Origin: Candidatus Hydrogenedentota bacterium
GTDB lineage: Bacteria > Hydrogenedentota > Hydrogenedentia > Hydrogenedentales > SLHB01
Direction: 5' to 3'
Assembly: GCA_007118235.1 (NCBI GenBank)
Contig: SKRY01000004.1
Span: forward strand, 1-7,426
Length of the DNA stretch: 7,426 nt
Below, one piece after another: positions 6,530 to 7,426 of the stretch (the stretch's first letter is position 1; each line of letters begins with the position of its first letter). The notes under the pieces were generated by a model. The model did not search any database, was not told the origin of the DNA, and worked only from the letters and a program-made list of their open reading frames with translations. A program made the translations under genes and the position numbers.

Positions 6530-7426
6530 GTGAATTGCACCTTGTCTCGATACATCTTCCCCCCCGCCGCCATCGCCCTGCTGGCGCTGCTGGCGGGCTG
6601 CACGACCTTGCCCGATGAACCCGAGATCTTCACCGAAGCCGACCGGGCGGCGTGGTCGGGCCGGATCGCCCCGGAGGACATGGTGGTCGCCGTGTCTCCG
6701 GTGCGGCGCAGCGTGCAAGTAGTCCACAGTTCCGTGGCGCTCATGGGCGCGGGGGTCGACGCCGTCATCAATGACCGCTACCGCCGGGAATTGCGGGATG
6801 CCCTCGGTCCGTACGACACGGCATCGGTGTTGGAAACCGAAGTCGCGCGCGCCCTCGAAGACGCCTATCCCGATGATCTGGATCGCGTGCAGCCTCCCTT
6901 CAGCACGGCAGGCTACGCCAACGCCCGCGAGGCCCGCGAGGCCCGTTTCTCGGCCCTTGCCGGTCAGGGGTATGAGACCGTGTTGGACTTGCGGATGACC
7001 CGCGGCCTCTACGGCGCCGATGCGCAAATGGTCGTCCGGATTGAAGGGGACCTCGCCGACCTGAGCACAAACCGCACGACGTGGCGGCGGGTGCTTGTCT
7101 CCGTGGATCGCCCCTTGCTCGCCATCACCGAATTTCGCGACCCCACGCGCACCTACACGCCGCGCATAGGGTGGCCGCAATTCACCACGGAAGATGACGC
7201 GCTGGATTGGTGGCTGGCCGAGGACGGCGAACGGTTCAAGCAGGCCTTTAAGGAACGAGTGGAAGGCGCGGCCGCCGCGCTTCTCCATGAGCTGGACCTG
7301 GAGCATTCCGCGCTCGGCGCCTACGTGGCGGGCTACAGCCGCATGCTGCGCCGGGATTATGAACACGCCGCGGCGCTTTTCGAGGAGGCGCTTGCGCTTG
7401 ATGCGGATTCGCTCGACGCCGCGAAC
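6530..7426 (+). CDS. Hypothetical lipoprotein with C-terminal TPR-like repeat; 3' end outside window
   Basis: The frame runs from a GTG with a strong ribosome site through 299 codons to the right edge without a stop, so the gene is partial. The N-terminus is a classic lipoprotein signal: a short n-region with R7, a hydrophobic core (about 9-22) and the lipobox LAGC with the lipidated Cys at 24. The product is thus expected to be membrane-anchored and to face the periplasm or outside. The middle domain (about 45-255) is soluble, mixed and without a motif I recognise; it includes VVAVSPVRRSVQVV (from about 52) and a charged EAREAR stretch (134-139). Residues 264-297 (YVAGYSRMLRRDYEHAAALF and onward) look like one TPR unit, and more may follow outside the window. 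TPR lipoproteins often act in protein complexes at the envelope, but no specific function can be given. It appears to be a separate transcription unit from the HD-GYP gene. The long minus-strand frame lying over it lacks such features. Confidence 0.85.
   Translation, partial: MNCTLSRYIFPPAAIALLALLAGCTTLPDEPEIFTEADRAAWSGRIAPEDMVVAVSPVRRSVQVVHSSVALMGAGVDAVINDRYRRELRDALGPYDTASVLETEVARALEDAYPDDLDRVQPPFSTAGYANAREAREARFSALAGQGYETVLDLRMTRGLYGADAQMVVRIEGDLADLSTNRTTWRRVLVSVDRPLLAITEFRDPTRTYTPRIGWPQFTTEDDALDWWLAEDGERFKQAFKERVEGAAAALLHELDLEHSALGAYVAGYSRMLRRDYEHAAALFEEALALDADSLDAAN

Noticed and set aside
6524..7366. Minus-strand open frame (280 codons) opposite the lipoprotein gene
   Set aside because: The plus strand has a promoter, a strong ribosome site, a signal peptide with lipobox and an uninterrupted frame; the antisense frame has none of these.

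Overview
This window comes from a GC-rich bacterial chromosome. It reads as one continuous plus-strand block with GTG and ATG starts. Five genes are supported: the 3' part of a glycoside-hydrolase-like gene, a UbiB/AarF family kinase-like gene, ispE, an HD-GYP domain gene, and the 5' part of a lipoprotein gene that runs off the right edge. The MEP-pathway ispE shows a bacterium, and the lipobox suggests a cell envelope with anchored lipoproteins. The mix of a degenerate GH36-like protein, UbiB, HD-GYP and a TPR lipoprotein would suit an environmental Gram-negative-type lineage such as the Planctomycetota or Hydrogenedentota. That placement is a guess from style, not from a marker gene.

Layout. 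Positions 1-2021 hold the partial GH36-like protein, whose catalytic positions appear to be lost. Positions 2022-2422 are a 401-base non-coding stretch filled with short GC-rich inverted repeats; it is the least explained part of the window. Positions 2423-4096 encode a UbiB-like protein with all signature motifs and two C-terminal membrane helices. A short gap with a GC hairpin leads to ispE (4179-5057), which has an intact active site. After a 147-base leader comes the HD-GYP protein (5205-6362). It keeps the metal ligands but has GLP in place of GYP and altered spacing. A 167-base gap holds a hairpin and a convincing -10 box, then the lipoprotein starts at 6530 and is still open at 7426.

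How the genes relate. UbiB-family proteins support isoprenoid-quinone metabolism, and IspE makes isoprenoid precursors, so these neighbours have a plausible common theme. The HD-GYP protein and lipoprotein look like separate functions, in cyclic-dinucleotide signalling or binding and in the envelope; the lipoprotein appears to have its own promoter. I see no mobile-element genes, CRISPR array, tRNA or rRNA. No clearly new multi-gene system is visible. The most unusual items are the apparent GH36 pseudoenzyme, the hairpin cluster at 2073-2328 and the divergent HD-GYP domain.
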